Below, piece after piece: positions 9,346 through 17,713 of a stretch of DNA of 64,000 nt. The notes under the pieces are model-generated. The model was not told the origin of the DNA. It saw nothing but the letters and a program-made list of their open reading frames with translations, and made no database searches. Position numbers and translations under genes: made by a program. Every line of letters starts with the position of its first letter. Within the stretch, counting starts at the first letter, position 1. Origin of the DNA: Paraburkholderia silvatlantica (lineage in GTDB: Bacteria; Pseudomonadota; Gammaproteobacteria; Burkholderiales; Burkholderiaceae); contig NZ_QEOL01000034.1 of assembly GCF_003096715.1 (NCBI RefSeq), positions 1-64,000 of the forward strand, written 5' to 3'.

Positions 9346-10223
9346 GCGACCTGATCCATGAGAATGTTCAACAAATACTTCCCGTAGCCATTCTTGGCGA
9401 GAGGCTTGGCCAATGCCTGAAGTTGCTCCGCGTCGATCCACGACTTGCGGTACGCAATTTCTTCTGGGCATGCGACTACGAGCCCCTGGCGTTTTTGTAA
9501 TGTCGCAATGAACGTAGCAGCCTCGATCAGCGAGTCGTGCGTGCCGGTGTCGAGCCACGCATAGCCACGGCCCATGATCTCGACGTTGAGCGCGCCATCG
9601 CTCAGGTAACGCGAATTGACGTCAGTAATCTCCAGCTCACCACGCGGCGACGGCTTGATGTCCGCCGCAATGTCGCACACTTGGTTATCGTAGAAGTACA
9701 GGCCCGTGACTGCGTAGTTCGAGCGCGGCTGTGCAGGCTTCTCCTCGATCGACAGTGCACGAAAGCCCTTGTCGAACTCGACCACGCCATAGCGCTCCGG
9801 ATCGTGCACGTGGTAGGCGAACACCGTCGCGCCCGACTCCTGCGCATCCGCACGCTCGAGCTGCTTCGCAAGATCGTGGCCGTAGAAGATGTTGTCGCCA
9901 AGGATAAGCGCCGACGGATCGTTCCCCACGAATTCCTTGCCGATGATGAATGCCTGCGCGAGACCATCCGGAGACGGTTGCACCGCATACTGGATGTTCA
10001 TACCCCACTGGCTGCCATCGCCGAGCATCGATTCGAAACGCGGCGTGTCCTGCGGCGTCGAGATGATGAGCACATCGCGAATGCCCGCGATCATCAGCGT
10101 CGAGAGCGGGTAGTAGATCATCGGCTTGTCGTACACCGGCAGCAGTTGCTTCGAGACTGCATGGGTGATCGGATAGAGCCGCGTGCCGGAACCGCCGGCG
10201 AGAATAATGCCTTTGCGCGCCAT
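9330..10223 (-). CDS. rfbA: Glucose-1-phosphate thymidylyltransferase
   Basis: Makes dTDP-glucose from glucose-1-phosphate and dTTP, the entry to dTDP-rhamnose. The 297-aa protein starts KGIILAGGSGTRLYPIT, the nucleotidyltransferase signature, followed by KQLLPVYDKPMIYYPLS; LILGDNIFYG holds the catalytic Asp. The ATG at 10223 is preceded by AAAGG. It lies 11 nt after rfbB. Confidence 0.96.
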   Translation of the reverse strand: MARKGIILAGGSGTRLYPITHAVSKQLLPVYDKPMIYYPLSTLMIAGIRDVLIISTPQDTPRFESMLGDGSQWGMNIQYAVQPSPDGLAQAFIIGKEFVGNDPSALILGDNIFYGHDLAKQLERADAQESGATVFAYHVHDPERYGVVEFDKGFRALSIEEKPAQPRSNYAVTGLYFYDNQVCDIAADIKPSPRGELEITDVNSRYLSDGALNVEIMGRGYAWLDTGTHDSLIEAATFIATLQKRQGLVVACPEEIAYRKSWIDAEQLQALAKPLAKNGYGKYLLNILMDQVAWPSR

Positions 10224-10234
10224 GTCTGCTGCCT

Positions 10235-11296
10235 TTACGCGCGCTGCGCGTAGTTCGTTTCGACCCACTTGCGATAGTCGCCCGAAGCGACTTCATCAGC
10301 CCACGCCTGGTTCTCGAGATACCAGCGCACAGTCTTCGCAAGACCGGTTTCGAACGTTTCGGCGGGCTTCCAGCCGAGTTCGCGCTCGAGCTTGCGGGCG
10401 TCGATCGCGTAACGGCGGTCATGGCCGGGACGATCCGTTACGTAGGTGATCTGGTCGCGGTACGAACCGTTTGCCTTCGGGCGCAGTTCGTCGAGCAGAT
10501 CGCACAACGTATGCACGACTTCGAGATTCTTCTTTTCGTTCCAGCCGCCGACGTTATACGTTTCGCCGCTCTGGCCGCGCGCGAGCACTTCGCGGATCGC
10601 GCTGCAGTGGTCGCCCACGTACAGCCAGTCGCGCACGTTCTGGCCGTCACCATAGACGGGCAACGGCTTGCCAGCGAGCGCGTTGGCAATCATCAGCGGA
10701 ATGAGCTTTTCCGGGAACTGGTACGGACCGTAGTTGTTCGAGCAGTTCGTGGTGAGCGTAGGCAGGCCATACGTATGGTGGTACGCGCGCACGAGATGAT
10801 CCGAGCCGGCCTTGGTCGCCGAGTACGGGCTGTTGGGCGCGTACGCTGTAGTTTCCGAGAACTGCGGATCGGTTGCGGAGAGCGAGCCGAACACCTCGTC
10901 GGTAGAGACGTGCAGGAAGCGGAATGCCGCCTTTGCGGTTTCGGGCAAGCCATTCCAGTATTGGCGCGCCGCTTCGAGCAGCGTAAAGGTGCCGACCACA
11001 TTGGTCTGAACAAAATCGGCGGGACCATGGATCGAACGGTCGACATGGCTTTCCGCTGCGAAATGCAGCACCGCACGCGGCTTGTGCTCGGCGAAGAGCG
11101 CGTCGAGCGCCGCACGGTCACAGATGTCAACGCGCGCGAAAATGTGCTTCGGATTGCCCTGCAGGGATTGCAGCGTTCCAAGATTGCCTGCGTAGGTCAG
11201 CTTGTCTACGTTCAGCACCGCTTCGTCAGACTGGCCCAGCCAGTCAAGCACAAAGTTGGCACCGATAAAGCCGGCGCCGCCCGTTACGAGAATCAT
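10235..11296 (-). CDS. rfbB: dTDP-glucose 4,6-dehydratase
   Basis: NAD-dependent dehydratase, 353 aa, forming dTDP-4-keto-6-deoxyglucose. It begins MILVTGGAGFIGANFV, carries HFAAESHVDRSI, then the catalytic TDEVFG stretch and an YSATKAGSDHL YxxxK motif. The ATG at 11296 has AAAGGAG at ideal spacing. This is the first gene of the minus-strand rfbBACD-manC-wzm-wzt run, and a good promoter sequence lies about 150 nt upstream. Confidence 0.97.
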   Translation of the reverse strand: MILVTGGAGFIGANFVLDWLGQSDEAVLNVDKLTYAGNLGTLQSLQGNPKHIFARVDICDRAALDALFAEHKPRAVLHFAAESHVDRSIHGPADFVQTNVVGTFTLLEAARQYWNGLPETAKAAFRFLHVSTDEVFGSLSATDPQFSETTAYAPNSPYSATKAGSDHLVRAYHHTYGLPTLTTNCSNNYGPYQFPEKLIPLMIANALAGKPLPVYGDGQNVRDWLYVGDHCSAIREVLARGQSGETYNVGGWNEKKNLEVVHTLCDLLDELRPKANGSYRDQITYVTDRPGHDRRYAIDARKLERELGWKPAETFETGLAKTVRWYLENQAWADEVASGDYRKWVETNYAQRA

Positions 11297-11717
11297 GGAA
11301 CTCCTTTATAGCGCGCAAGTTTGATAGCAAATCTGCCTGCAGACCCCGATAGCAGAATGCTCGAAAGAATGCTGTAAAAATGGCTGCTCGACGAGCGAAC
11401 GGTCGCTTTCAACCACCTGGCATACTTCTAGCTCTGATTTTATGACCAACAATTATAAGGCCAGCCTGAGCGAATGCCATACCGCTAACATCTTGAAACA
11501 GCTTGACAAATTGCGATTTGACACTTACGTAACCATGTCACGGCGGCCGACGCTCGCACCTGCCGGGCGATAGTAATGAAGTCCCCCGTTTTCCGGGTCA
11601 TATCGTCGGACTGCATTGATCACCCGCATCATTTGCCCTTCACACCACGCGGCGAAACTATTCCTGTGCTACCGTCACTGTCTTGCCCCGCGCCATCCCG
11701 CATTTGATCCCGATTCA
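11297..11717. other. Divergent intergenic region between rfbB and apaH
   Basis: About 420 bases without a convincing gene. It contains the rfbB promoter candidate on the minus strand. On the plus strand TTGACA (11503-11508) lies 17 nt upstream of TACGTA (11526-11531), a weak candidate for apaH. An open frame from 11616 is continuous with apaH but its first 34 codons are not family-like. Confidence 0.4.
11452..11480 (-). promoter_or_regulatory. Candidate sigma-70 promoter for the rfbBACD O-antigen operon
   Basis: On the minus strand a perfect TATAAT (11457-11452) lies 17 nt downstream of ATGGCA (11480-11475), which matches four of six -35 positions. This would start transcription near 11445 and leave a leader of about 150 nt before rfbB. 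Seen by eye only; not tested. Confidence 0.45.
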
Positions 11718-12569
11718 ATGACCAAGCAAGCGCCGTACGCCACTCCCCTCGCCTTCGGCGATCTCCAGGGCTGCCTCACACCATTTCGCGAACTGCTCGC
11801 CAAGGCTGCGCCCTCCGCCCACACGCCGCTGTGGTTCGCGGGCGACCTGATCAATCGCGGCCCCGAGTCGCTCGAAACGCTGCGCGAAGTGATCGCGCTC
11901 GGCGAGCGCGGCGTTGCCGTACTGGGCAACCACGATCTGCATCTGCTTTCGGTGTCGGCGGGCATCCGCAAGTCCAAAAAGGGCGACACCATCGACGACA
12001 TCCTGAACGCGCCCGACGCCGAAGACCTGTTGCACTGGGTGCGCCATCGTCCGGTCGCACACTACGAGAACGGCCTGTTGATGGTGCACGCGGGCGTGCT
12101 GCCACAATGGGACATTGATCTCACGATGGAACTCGCGCACGAACTCGAGAAGGCCTTGCGGCGCAACAACTGGAAGGAGACGCTCGCGGGCCTCTACGGC
12201 AACGAGCCGAACCGCTGGTCGAAAGATTTGAAGGGTATCGACCGGCTGCGCGTGACCTGCAGCGCGCTCACGCGCATGCGTTTTTGCGATCGCGACGGCG
12301 TGATGGACTTCACGTCGAGCGGAGGTCTCGCATCCGCGCCGCCGGGGTTCATGCCGTGGTTCGACGTCCCCGGTCGCAAGACCGAAGACATCACCGTGGT
12401 TTTCGGCCACTGGGCGGCGCTCGGCCTCACCTTGCGCAAGAACGTGGTCGGGCTCGATTCCGGCTGCGTTTGGGGCGAACAGCTCTCGGCCGTTCACCTC
12501 GATGCCGATCCGTCCCAGCGCATCCTCACCCAGGTGCCTTGCGAGAGCTGTCGCGCGGCGAATAGCTGA
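11718..12569 (+). CDS. apaH: Symmetrical bis(5'-nucleosyl)-tetraphosphatase
   Basis: Hydrolyses Ap4A to two ADP in the cytoplasm, and through this affects stress responses and NADylated or Np4-capped RNA. The 283-aa protein shows the metallophosphatase motifs in order: FGDLQGCL (GDxxG), FAGDLINRGPESL (GDxxxRG), and VLGNHDLHLL (GNHD), with VFGHWAALGL near the C-terminus. The usual first motif is GDxHG, and here it reads GDLQG, which is the ApaH form. The start ATG at 11718 is chosen because the family begins just before this motif. It is convergent with the 2OG oxygenase gene, leaving 21 nt between. Confidence 0.95.
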   Translation: MTKQAPYATPLAFGDLQGCLTPFRELLAKAAPSAHTPLWFAGDLINRGPESLETLREVIALGERGVAVLGNHDLHLLSVSAGIRKSKKGDTIDDILNAPDAEDLLHWVRHRPVAHYENGLLMVHAGVLPQWDIDLTMELAHELEKALRRNNWKETLAGLYGNEPNRWSKDLKGIDRLRVTCSALTRMRFCDRDGVMDFTSSGGLASAPPGFMPWFDVPGRKTEDITVVFGHWAALGLTLRKNVVGLDSGCVWGEQLSAVHLDADPSQRILTQVPCESCRAANS

Positions 12570-12590
12570 AGCTCCCGCCGCCGCTCGCAT

Positions 12591-13406
12591 TCAGCGCTTC
12601 TTGTTGTACACGTGCGTGGTGCTCTTCACACCCTTGGGAAATACGCGACGCACAAGCCCGCGCGCTGCGGCATCGGCCTGCAACACGACGTCACGCACCG
12701 GCTCCTCAGGCCGCCCGCGAAACGAGGTCGGGTGAAAGTATTCGGCGTCGCCCACCGGGTGATCCGAGAAATAGTAGTTCGACACGCAGCAGCGCTGCTC
12801 CGTGCTCACGTTCTTCGACACGGAATGCCACGAGTGCTGGTTCGTCACCATCACGGCGAGCCGGTTGAAGCGGCTCACGATCGTCGTTGGCTCGGCTTTC
12901 GTGCCTTGCGGCCAGACTTCGAGGTTGCCGCCCTTCTCCAGCGACCAGTCCGGCGAAACGTAATAAAGCAGATTCAGCACGCGATAACGTTCGCGATCCT
13001 TGTCGTGCGAGTTGTCGAGATGCGGGTTGAGGAAGTGGCCCGGTCCCATCATCGAGATGCCGCCAGCGTAAAGATGCTCGTCCGGATAGAGTGAGCGCAG
13101 GCCGGTGATCTCCTTGACGAGTTCAACCACGCGCGGCGTCTGGAACGCGAAGATGATCTCTTCGAGTAGCGGCGCGTGCGCGTCCATTTGCGCCGACACG
13201 TATTTAAGCTCACGCAAACTTTTGCGCAACATCATCTTCGACGCATCGGGAAAGGCCGTGCGAATCGCACGTGCAACGTCTTCCGGGAGTACGTCGTCGA
13301 TATGGAAGTGGTTGACGGGCGCCGTCTGCATCCATTGTTCGTTCAGTCGCGCGCGTTCTGTTTCGAGGCGCTCCGCGATGCGCGCGCCGAGTTCGGTGCG
13401 ATCCAT
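12591..13406 (-). CDS. 2-oxoglutarate/Fe(II)-dependent oxygenase, prolyl-4-hydroxylase-like
   Basis: 271-aa protein with the double-stranded beta-helix Fe(II) site: NPHLDNSHD supplies HxD, a distal His is in NQHSWHSVS, and the Arg of QRCCVSNYYFS is placed to bind 2-oxoglutarate. The fold and motif order fit the prolyl-4-hydroxylase/2OG-Fe oxygenase group (sometimes 'PiuC/P4H-like'). The substrate cannot be read from sequence. The ATG at 13406 is chosen because upstream in-frame codons are unlike the family. Its neighbours are plsC (49 nt upstream) and apaH, so a lipid, protein or nucleotide target is equally open. Confidence 0.75.
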   Translation of the reverse strand: MDRTELGARIAERLETERARLNEQWMQTAPVNHFHIDDVLPEDVARAIRTAFPDASKMMLRKSLRELKYVSAQMDAHAPLLEEIIFAFQTPRVVELVKEITGLRSLYPDEHLYAGGISMMGPGHFLNPHLDNSHDKDRERYRVLNLLYYVSPDWSLEKGGNLEVWPQGTKAEPTTIVSRFNRLAVMVTNQHSWHSVSKNVSTEQRCCVSNYYFSDHPVGDAEYFHPTSFRGRPEEPVRDVVLQADAAARGLVRRVFPKGVKSTTHVYNKKR

Positions 13407-13455
13407 GATGACTGCCCTGCCTTGATTGTTTTGCTTTCGATAACGCAGCGGGGCG

Positions 13456-14232
13456 TCACGATACCTGAACGGCCCCGGGTCGTTGCGCATGCTCGGGCTC
13501 TGCCCGCATCCTGGCCAGCGCCTGCCCCACCGCTTCCTGCGCGCGCGCCGCCAGCTTGCGCCGGTCGTCGCCGGCCTCGATCGCCTCGCCCACATAAACA
13601 TGAGCGGTCAGCGGCCCAGCCTTGAGCATCGCGTCGAGCGAATCCTTGAGCGAAAGGTCGTCGATATACGCCGGCGCCACCGACTGCCGCCCTTGCGCAT
13701 CCTCATACAAAATGCACAGCGGTTGCACGGGCCGCCCAGCCGACACCGCCGCCTGGAACATGTTCGAGTGAAACGGCTTGAGCGCGAGCCCATCCGAGGT
13801 CGTGCCTTCGGGGAACACGCACATGAGCTCGCCGCGCGTCAGACGCTCGGCCAGTTCATGCATGATGCGTTTCGCATCGCTGCGCTTCTCGCGCTCGATG
13901 AACACGGTGTCGAGGTTCTGCGCGAACCAGCCGATCAGCGGCCAGTTGCGGATCTCGGCCTTCGAGACGAACGGCGTGGGACGCCACGCGTTGATCACGT
14001 AGATATCGATCCACGAAATGTGGTTGCTCACGACGAGCGCGCCCGCGTCGAGCCGCGCCGAATCGTTATGCACGACGAGCTTCATGCCACACAGCTCGAG
14101 CATCTTGAGGGACCATGCGCGGTTCATGGCGTGGCGCCGGTCGGCGCTTGCGCGCGGAAAACGCAGCGCGACGGTCAAGGCGCCGCGCAGCAGATGCGCG
14201 AGCAGGCGGGTCTTGCGGATGAAAAGGCACAT
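13456..14232 (-). CDS. plsC: 1-acyl-sn-glycerol-3-phosphate acyltransferase family protein
   Basis: Membrane-associated acyltransferase of about 258 aa. NHISWID is the catalytic HX4D block, and FPEGTTS is the glycerol-phosphate binding block III. A hydrophobic N-terminus (LLAHLLRGALTVAL) anchors it to the inner membrane. It would transfer an acyl chain from acyl-ACP or acyl-CoA to lysophosphatidate or to a related acceptor such as an ornithine lipid precursor, since PlsC and OlsA are hard to separate by sequence. It lies 84 nt downstream of pyrC'. The open frame extends to 14280, but the ATG at 14232 is the usual start. Confidence 0.85.
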   Translation of the reverse strand: MCLFIRKTRLLAHLLRGALTVALRFPRASADRRHAMNRAWSLKMLELCGMKLVVHNDSARLDAGALVVSNHISWIDIYVINAWRPTPFVSKAEIRNWPLIGWFAQNLDTVFIEREKRSDAKRIMHELAERLTRGELMCVFPEGTTSDGLALKPFHSNMFQAAVSAGRPVQPLCILYEDAQGRQSVAPAYIDDLSLKDSLDAMLKAGPLTAHVYVGEAIEAGDDRRKLAARAQEAVGQALARMRAEPEHAQRPGAVQVS

Positions 14233-14316
14233 GTTTGACGATAGGCGGAATCGCGTGATCCTAGCAGATCTGCATGACACAAATCTGTCATGCGCGCTCG
14301 AAACCTCATTCGCAAC

Positions 14317-15600
14317 TCAATCGAACCCGCGCTCAAAGCCAATCCGCCCCGCCACGAGCGTGGCGCGCACCACGGCGGGCAGTTCATAGCCGAGGAACGG
14401 CGTGTTGTGCCCCTGACTCTTGAGCGCGCGCGGCTCGACGCGCCAGTGCCCATGGGGATCGAACACGCAGAGGTCTGCGCTCGCGCCCACGGCAAGCCGT
14501 CCCGCGTCGCGTCGCATCACCGCAGCCGGCGCCGACGTCACATGGCCGAGCGCCTTCGCGAGCGGCACGCGCGCTTCCTGTGCCCATTTCACTGTGAGCG
14601 AGAGGAACAGTTCGAGGCCCGTCGCACCCGGCGTCGCTTCGGCGAACGGCAGCAGCTTCTCGTCGTCGTCCACGGGTGTATGTTGGGAGCAGATCGCGTC
14701 GATCGTGCCGTCGGCGAGGCCCGCGCGAATCGCCTCGCGATCGCGCTGCTGGCGCAGCGGCGGGTCGAGCCGGAACTGCGCGTCGAAATAGCCGATGTCC
14801 ATGTCGATCAGATGCAGATGGTTGGCCGTCACGTCGCAGGTCACGGGCAGGCCCTCGACTTTCGCGGCGCGCACGAGCGCCACGCCCGCCGCCGACGAAA
14901 GGTGCTGCACGTGCACGCGCGCGCCGGTCACGCGCATCAGTTCGAACAGCGTATGCAGCGCAATCGTCTCCGCGCTCACTGGTACGCCGGAGAGACCCAG
15001 GCGCGATGCCACCGCACCGCTCGCGGCCACGCCGCCCTTCGAGAGATACGCGTCCTGAGGACGCAGCCACACGGCGTAGCCATAGGTGCTCGCGTACTGC
15101 AGCGCGCGCAGCAGGACCTGGGTATCGGCAATCGGCGTGTCGGCCTGCGTGAAGCCGATGCAGCCCGCCTCGGTCAGCGACACCATCTCGGTGATCACCT
15201 CCCCCTTCAGGCCCACGGTGAGCGCGCCGAGCGGATGCACATGCGCACGCGCGAGCTTGCCCGCACGGTACTTGAGCATCTCGACCAGGCCGGCTTCGTC
15301 GAGCACGGGGTCGGTGTCCGGCGGACACACAAGGCTCGTCACGCCGCCCGCCAGCGCCGCGCTCATCTCCGAGTCGAGCGTGGCCTTGTGCTCGTAGCCC
15401 GGCTCGCGCAGGCGTGCGCTCAGGTCGACGAGACCGGGCGCAACGATAAGGCCGCGCGCATCGAGCATTCTGTCCGCCTGGAAGCCCGCAGGCATCGCAC
15501 CAAGCGCGACGATCCTGCCCGCTTCGATGTACACGTCCTGCTGCTGTTCAGTCCCAGCCGCCGGATCGATCAGCGTGCCGCCTTGAATATGGATTTTCAT
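14317..15600 (-). CDS. pyrC': Dihydroorotase-like PyrC' (pseudo-enzyme subunit of aspartate transcarbamoylase)
   Basis: 427-aa amidohydrolase-fold protein with the full length of a type I dihydroorotase. The metal-binding HxH that follows PGLVD in active enzymes is replaced: the sequence reads GLVDLSARLREPG, so both metal His are lost. The later catalytic stretch reads SQHTPVDDDEK rather than SDHAPH. This is the pattern of the inactive PyrC' (PyrX) that pairs with PyrB in Pseudomonas and Burkholderia to form the large ATCase holoenzyme. It lies 26 nt downstream of pyrB. A working dihydroorotase must be encoded elsewhere. Confidence 0.88.
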   Translation of the reverse strand: MKIHIQGGTLIDPAAGTEQQQDVYIEAGRIVALGAMPAGFQADRMLDARGLIVAPGLVDLSARLREPGYEHKATLDSEMSAALAGGVTSLVCPPDTDPVLDEAGLVEMLKYRAGKLARAHVHPLGALTVGLKGEVITEMVSLTEAGCIGFTQADTPIADTQVLLRALQYASTYGYAVWLRPQDAYLSKGGVAASGAVASRLGLSGVPVSAETIALHTLFELMRVTGARVHVQHLSSAAGVALVRAAKVEGLPVTCDVTANHLHLIDMDIGYFDAQFRLDPPLRQQRDREAIRAGLADGTIDAICSQHTPVDDDEKLLPFAEATPGATGLELFLSLTVKWAQEARVPLAKALGHVTSAPAAVMRRDAGRLAVGASADLCVFDPHGHWRVEPRALKSQGHNTPFLGYELPAVVRATLVAGRIGFERGFD

Positions 15601-15626
15601 CTGCTGCCCTTGTCGTTCTCGCCGCT

Positions 15627-16646
15627 TCAGTCGTTGTTTCCGGCGACGATACCCATCACCGCCATGCGCACCGCAATGCCGAAGCTAACCTGATCGAGGA
15701 TCACCGACTGCGGGCCGTCGGCGACCTGCGAGTCGATCTCCACGCCGCGATTCATCGGCCCCGGATGCATGACGATTGCATCCGGTGCGGCGAGCGCGAG
15801 GCGCTCGGGCGTCAAGCCCCAGCTCTTGAAGTACTCCTGCGCGGAGGGCAGCAGCGCGCCACTCATGCGCTCGTTCTGCAGGCGCAGCATGATGATGACG
15901 TCGACGTCCTTCAGGCCTTCATCGAGGTTATGAAACACGCGCACGCCCATCTGCTCGAGGCCGCCCGGCAGCAGCGTGCGCGGGCCGATGGCGCGCACCT
16001 CGGGCACGCCGAGCGTGGTGAGCGCGTGAATGTCCGAGCGCGCCACGCGTGAATGCAGGATGTCGCCCACGATCGCCACGCGCAGGCTAGTAAAGTCGCG
16101 CTTGTAGTGGCGGATCGTGTACATGTCGAGCAGCCCTTGCGTCGGGTGCGCGTGGCGGCCGTCGCCGGCGTTGATCACGTGCACGTGCGGCGCGCAGTGT
16201 TCGGCGATCAGGTACGGCGCGCCGCTCGACGCGTGGCGCACGACGAACATGTCGGCGTGCATCGCCGAAAGGTTGCCGATGGTGTCGAGCAGCGATTCGC
16301 CCTTGCTCGTCGACGAAGCGTTGATGTTCAGGTTGAGCACGTCCGCCGAAAGACGCTTGGCCGCGATCTCGAAGGTGGTGCGCGTGCGCGTGGAGTTCTC
16401 GAAGAACAGGTTGAACACCGACTTGCCGCGCAAGAGCGGCACTTTCTTCACGTCGCGGTCGGTCACGCTCACGAACTGCGTGGCGGTGTCGAGAACATGC
16501 GTGAGGATCGCGCGAGAGAGCCCCTCGATCGACAACAAATGTTTGAGCTCGCCGTTCTTCGTGAGCTGCGGATTGCCCTTGAGGAAGCCGTAACGAAAAC
16601 GCGTGTCGTCCGCTGGGGACGCTGCGGGCGCGGGTTGTGGGTTCAT
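15627..16646 (-). CDS. pyrB: Aspartate carbamoyltransferase catalytic subunit
   Basis: Joins carbamoyl phosphate and L-aspartate in pyrimidine synthesis. The 339-aa protein has FFENSTRTRTTFE, the carbamoyl-phosphate STRTR motif, then the GDGRHAHPTQ loop and GDILHSRVARS. The aspartate-binding region reads MLRLQNERM and the C-terminal HPGPMNRGVE is intact. The N-terminal extension of about 25 residues fits the class that assembles with PyrC'. The ATG at 16646 is preceded by AGGAA. The upstream gene is pyrR, whose RNA-binding or transferase role could affect this operon; no clear attenuator was seen in the 91-nt spacer. Confidence 0.96.
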   Translation of the reverse strand: MNPQPAPAASPADDTRFRYGFLKGNPQLTKNGELKHLLSIEGLSRAILTHVLDTATQFVSVTDRDVKKVPLLRGKSVFNLFFENSTRTRTTFEIAAKRLSADVLNLNINASSTSKGESLLDTIGNLSAMHADMFVVRHASSGAPYLIAEHCAPHVHVINAGDGRHAHPTQGLLDMYTIRHYKRDFTSLRVAIVGDILHSRVARSDIHALTTLGVPEVRAIGPRTLLPGGLEQMGVRVFHNLDEGLKDVDVIIMLRLQNERMSGALLPSAQEYFKSWGLTPERLALAAPDAIVMHPGPMNRGVEIDSQVADGPQSVILDQVSFGIAVRMAVMGIVAGNND

Positions 16647-16737
16647 CGCGTGATTCCTGATCTGATGGGCGACGCGTGGCCAGCGTGCATGCCAGTACCT
16701 CAGCCATCGCCGCCGCCGAAAGTGTTCGATGCGCGCG

Positions 16738-17259
16738 TCAGGCGCCGCTGCCCGGCTCGACGTGAAAAGCGAAGAGACCGTCCGCGCTGTGTGCGAGCAC
16801 AAGCGTCTCGCGCGTACCGACGCTCACCGCGCCGCCGGTGAAACGCGCGGACACCGGCAGCTCGCGCCCGCCGCGTTCGGCGAGCACCGCGAGTTCGACG
16901 GAGGCCGGCCGCCCGTAGTCGTACAGCTCGTTGAGCGCGGCACGCACGGTGCGGCCCGTGTACAGCACGTCGTCGACGAGCAGGATGTGGCGGCCTTCCA
17001 CTGCGAAGGGAAGCGCCGTCGGGCTTGCCTTGCTGTGCAAGCCCTTCTTCGCGTAGTCGTCGCGGTGCAGCACGACGTTGAGCACGCCCCATTCGAGCGC
17101 GCCAACATCCTGCGCGAGCCGCTCGGCGATCCATGCGCCGCCGCTATGAATGCCGACGATCGCCACGCCGCCGGGCGCGCCGAACGCATCGGCGGGATAC
17201 GCCGCGCGGATCTCGTCAAGAAGGGCGCAATACAGCGCTTCAGCGTCGGGAATGATCAT
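16738..17259 (-). CDS. pyrR: PyrR bifunctional protein: uracil phosphoribosyltransferase / pyr regulator
   Basis: 173-aa type I phosphoribosyltransferase. ILLVDDVLYTGRTVRAAL is the PRPP-binding loop, and GIHSGGAWIAERL near the N-terminus is the PyrR-style substrate loop. In Bacillus PyrR binds pyr leader RNA. In betaproteobacteria the role in regulation is less clear, and it may act mainly as an uracil phosphoribosyltransferase. It sits 19 nt after ruvX and ahead of pyrB, so it is in the pyr operon. Confidence 0.92.
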   Translation of the reverse strand: MIIPDAEALYCALLDEIRAAYPADAFGAPGGVAIVGIHSGGAWIAERLAQDVGALEWGVLNVVLHRDDYAKKGLHSKASPTALPFAVEGRHILLVDDVLYTGRTVRAALNELYDYGRPASVELAVLAERGGRELPVSARFTGGAVSVGTRETLVLAHSADGLFAFHVEPGSGA

Positions 17260-17278
17260 CGGGTAACTCGCAGGCTGG

Positions 17279-17713
17279 TCAGAGCGGGAGTTCGTCGAGG
17301 TACTGCTGGAGAATCACGGAGGCCGCTTCGGCGTCGACATGTTCGACGCGTTCGCCGCGCTCGCGCAGCCGCGCTTCGGCATCGACGGACGAATAGCGCT
17401 CGTCCACCCACACCACCCGCAGACCGAAGCGGCCGCCCAGCTGGTTGCCAAAGCGCTTTGCGTGCTGCGTCATGAAGTGCGGCGTGCCGTCCGGATGGCA
17501 CGGCAGGCCGACCACCAGCAGATCGGGCTGCCATTCGCGCAGCAGTTCGCCTATCGCTTCGAAACGGTAGTCGCGGCTTTTGTTCGGAATGACGGTGAGC
17601 GGCCGGGCGCTGCGCGTGAGCGCATTGCCGAGCGCGACGCCGATGCGCTTTTCGCCGTAATCGAACGCAAGCAAGGTGGCCTCGCCGGCCCCTCGCCCAG
17701 CAGCCACGCTCAT
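17279..17713 (-). CDS. ruvX: RuvX/YqgF-type Holliday junction resolvase homologue
   Basis: 144-aa RNase H-fold protein of the YqgF family, implicated in pre-16S rRNA end processing in bacteria. It begins with LLAFDYGEKRIGVALGN, the first acidic motif, and carries LLVVGLPCHPDGT and WVDERYSS with the later acidic residues. It overlaps the end of yqgE by ATGA at 17710-17713, the usual coupling of these two genes. Confidence 0.93.
   Translation of the reverse strand: MSVAAGRGAGEATLLAFDYGEKRIGVALGNALTRSARPLTVIPNKSRDYRFEAIGELLREWQPDLLVVGLPCHPDGTPHFMTQHAKRFGNQLGGRFGLRVVWVDERYSSVDAEARLRERGERVEHVDAEAASVILQQYLDELPL

Noticed and set aside
14290..15693. A 467-codon plus-strand frame across pyrC'
   Set aside because: Arg/His-rich translation opposite a well-supported gene; no family features.
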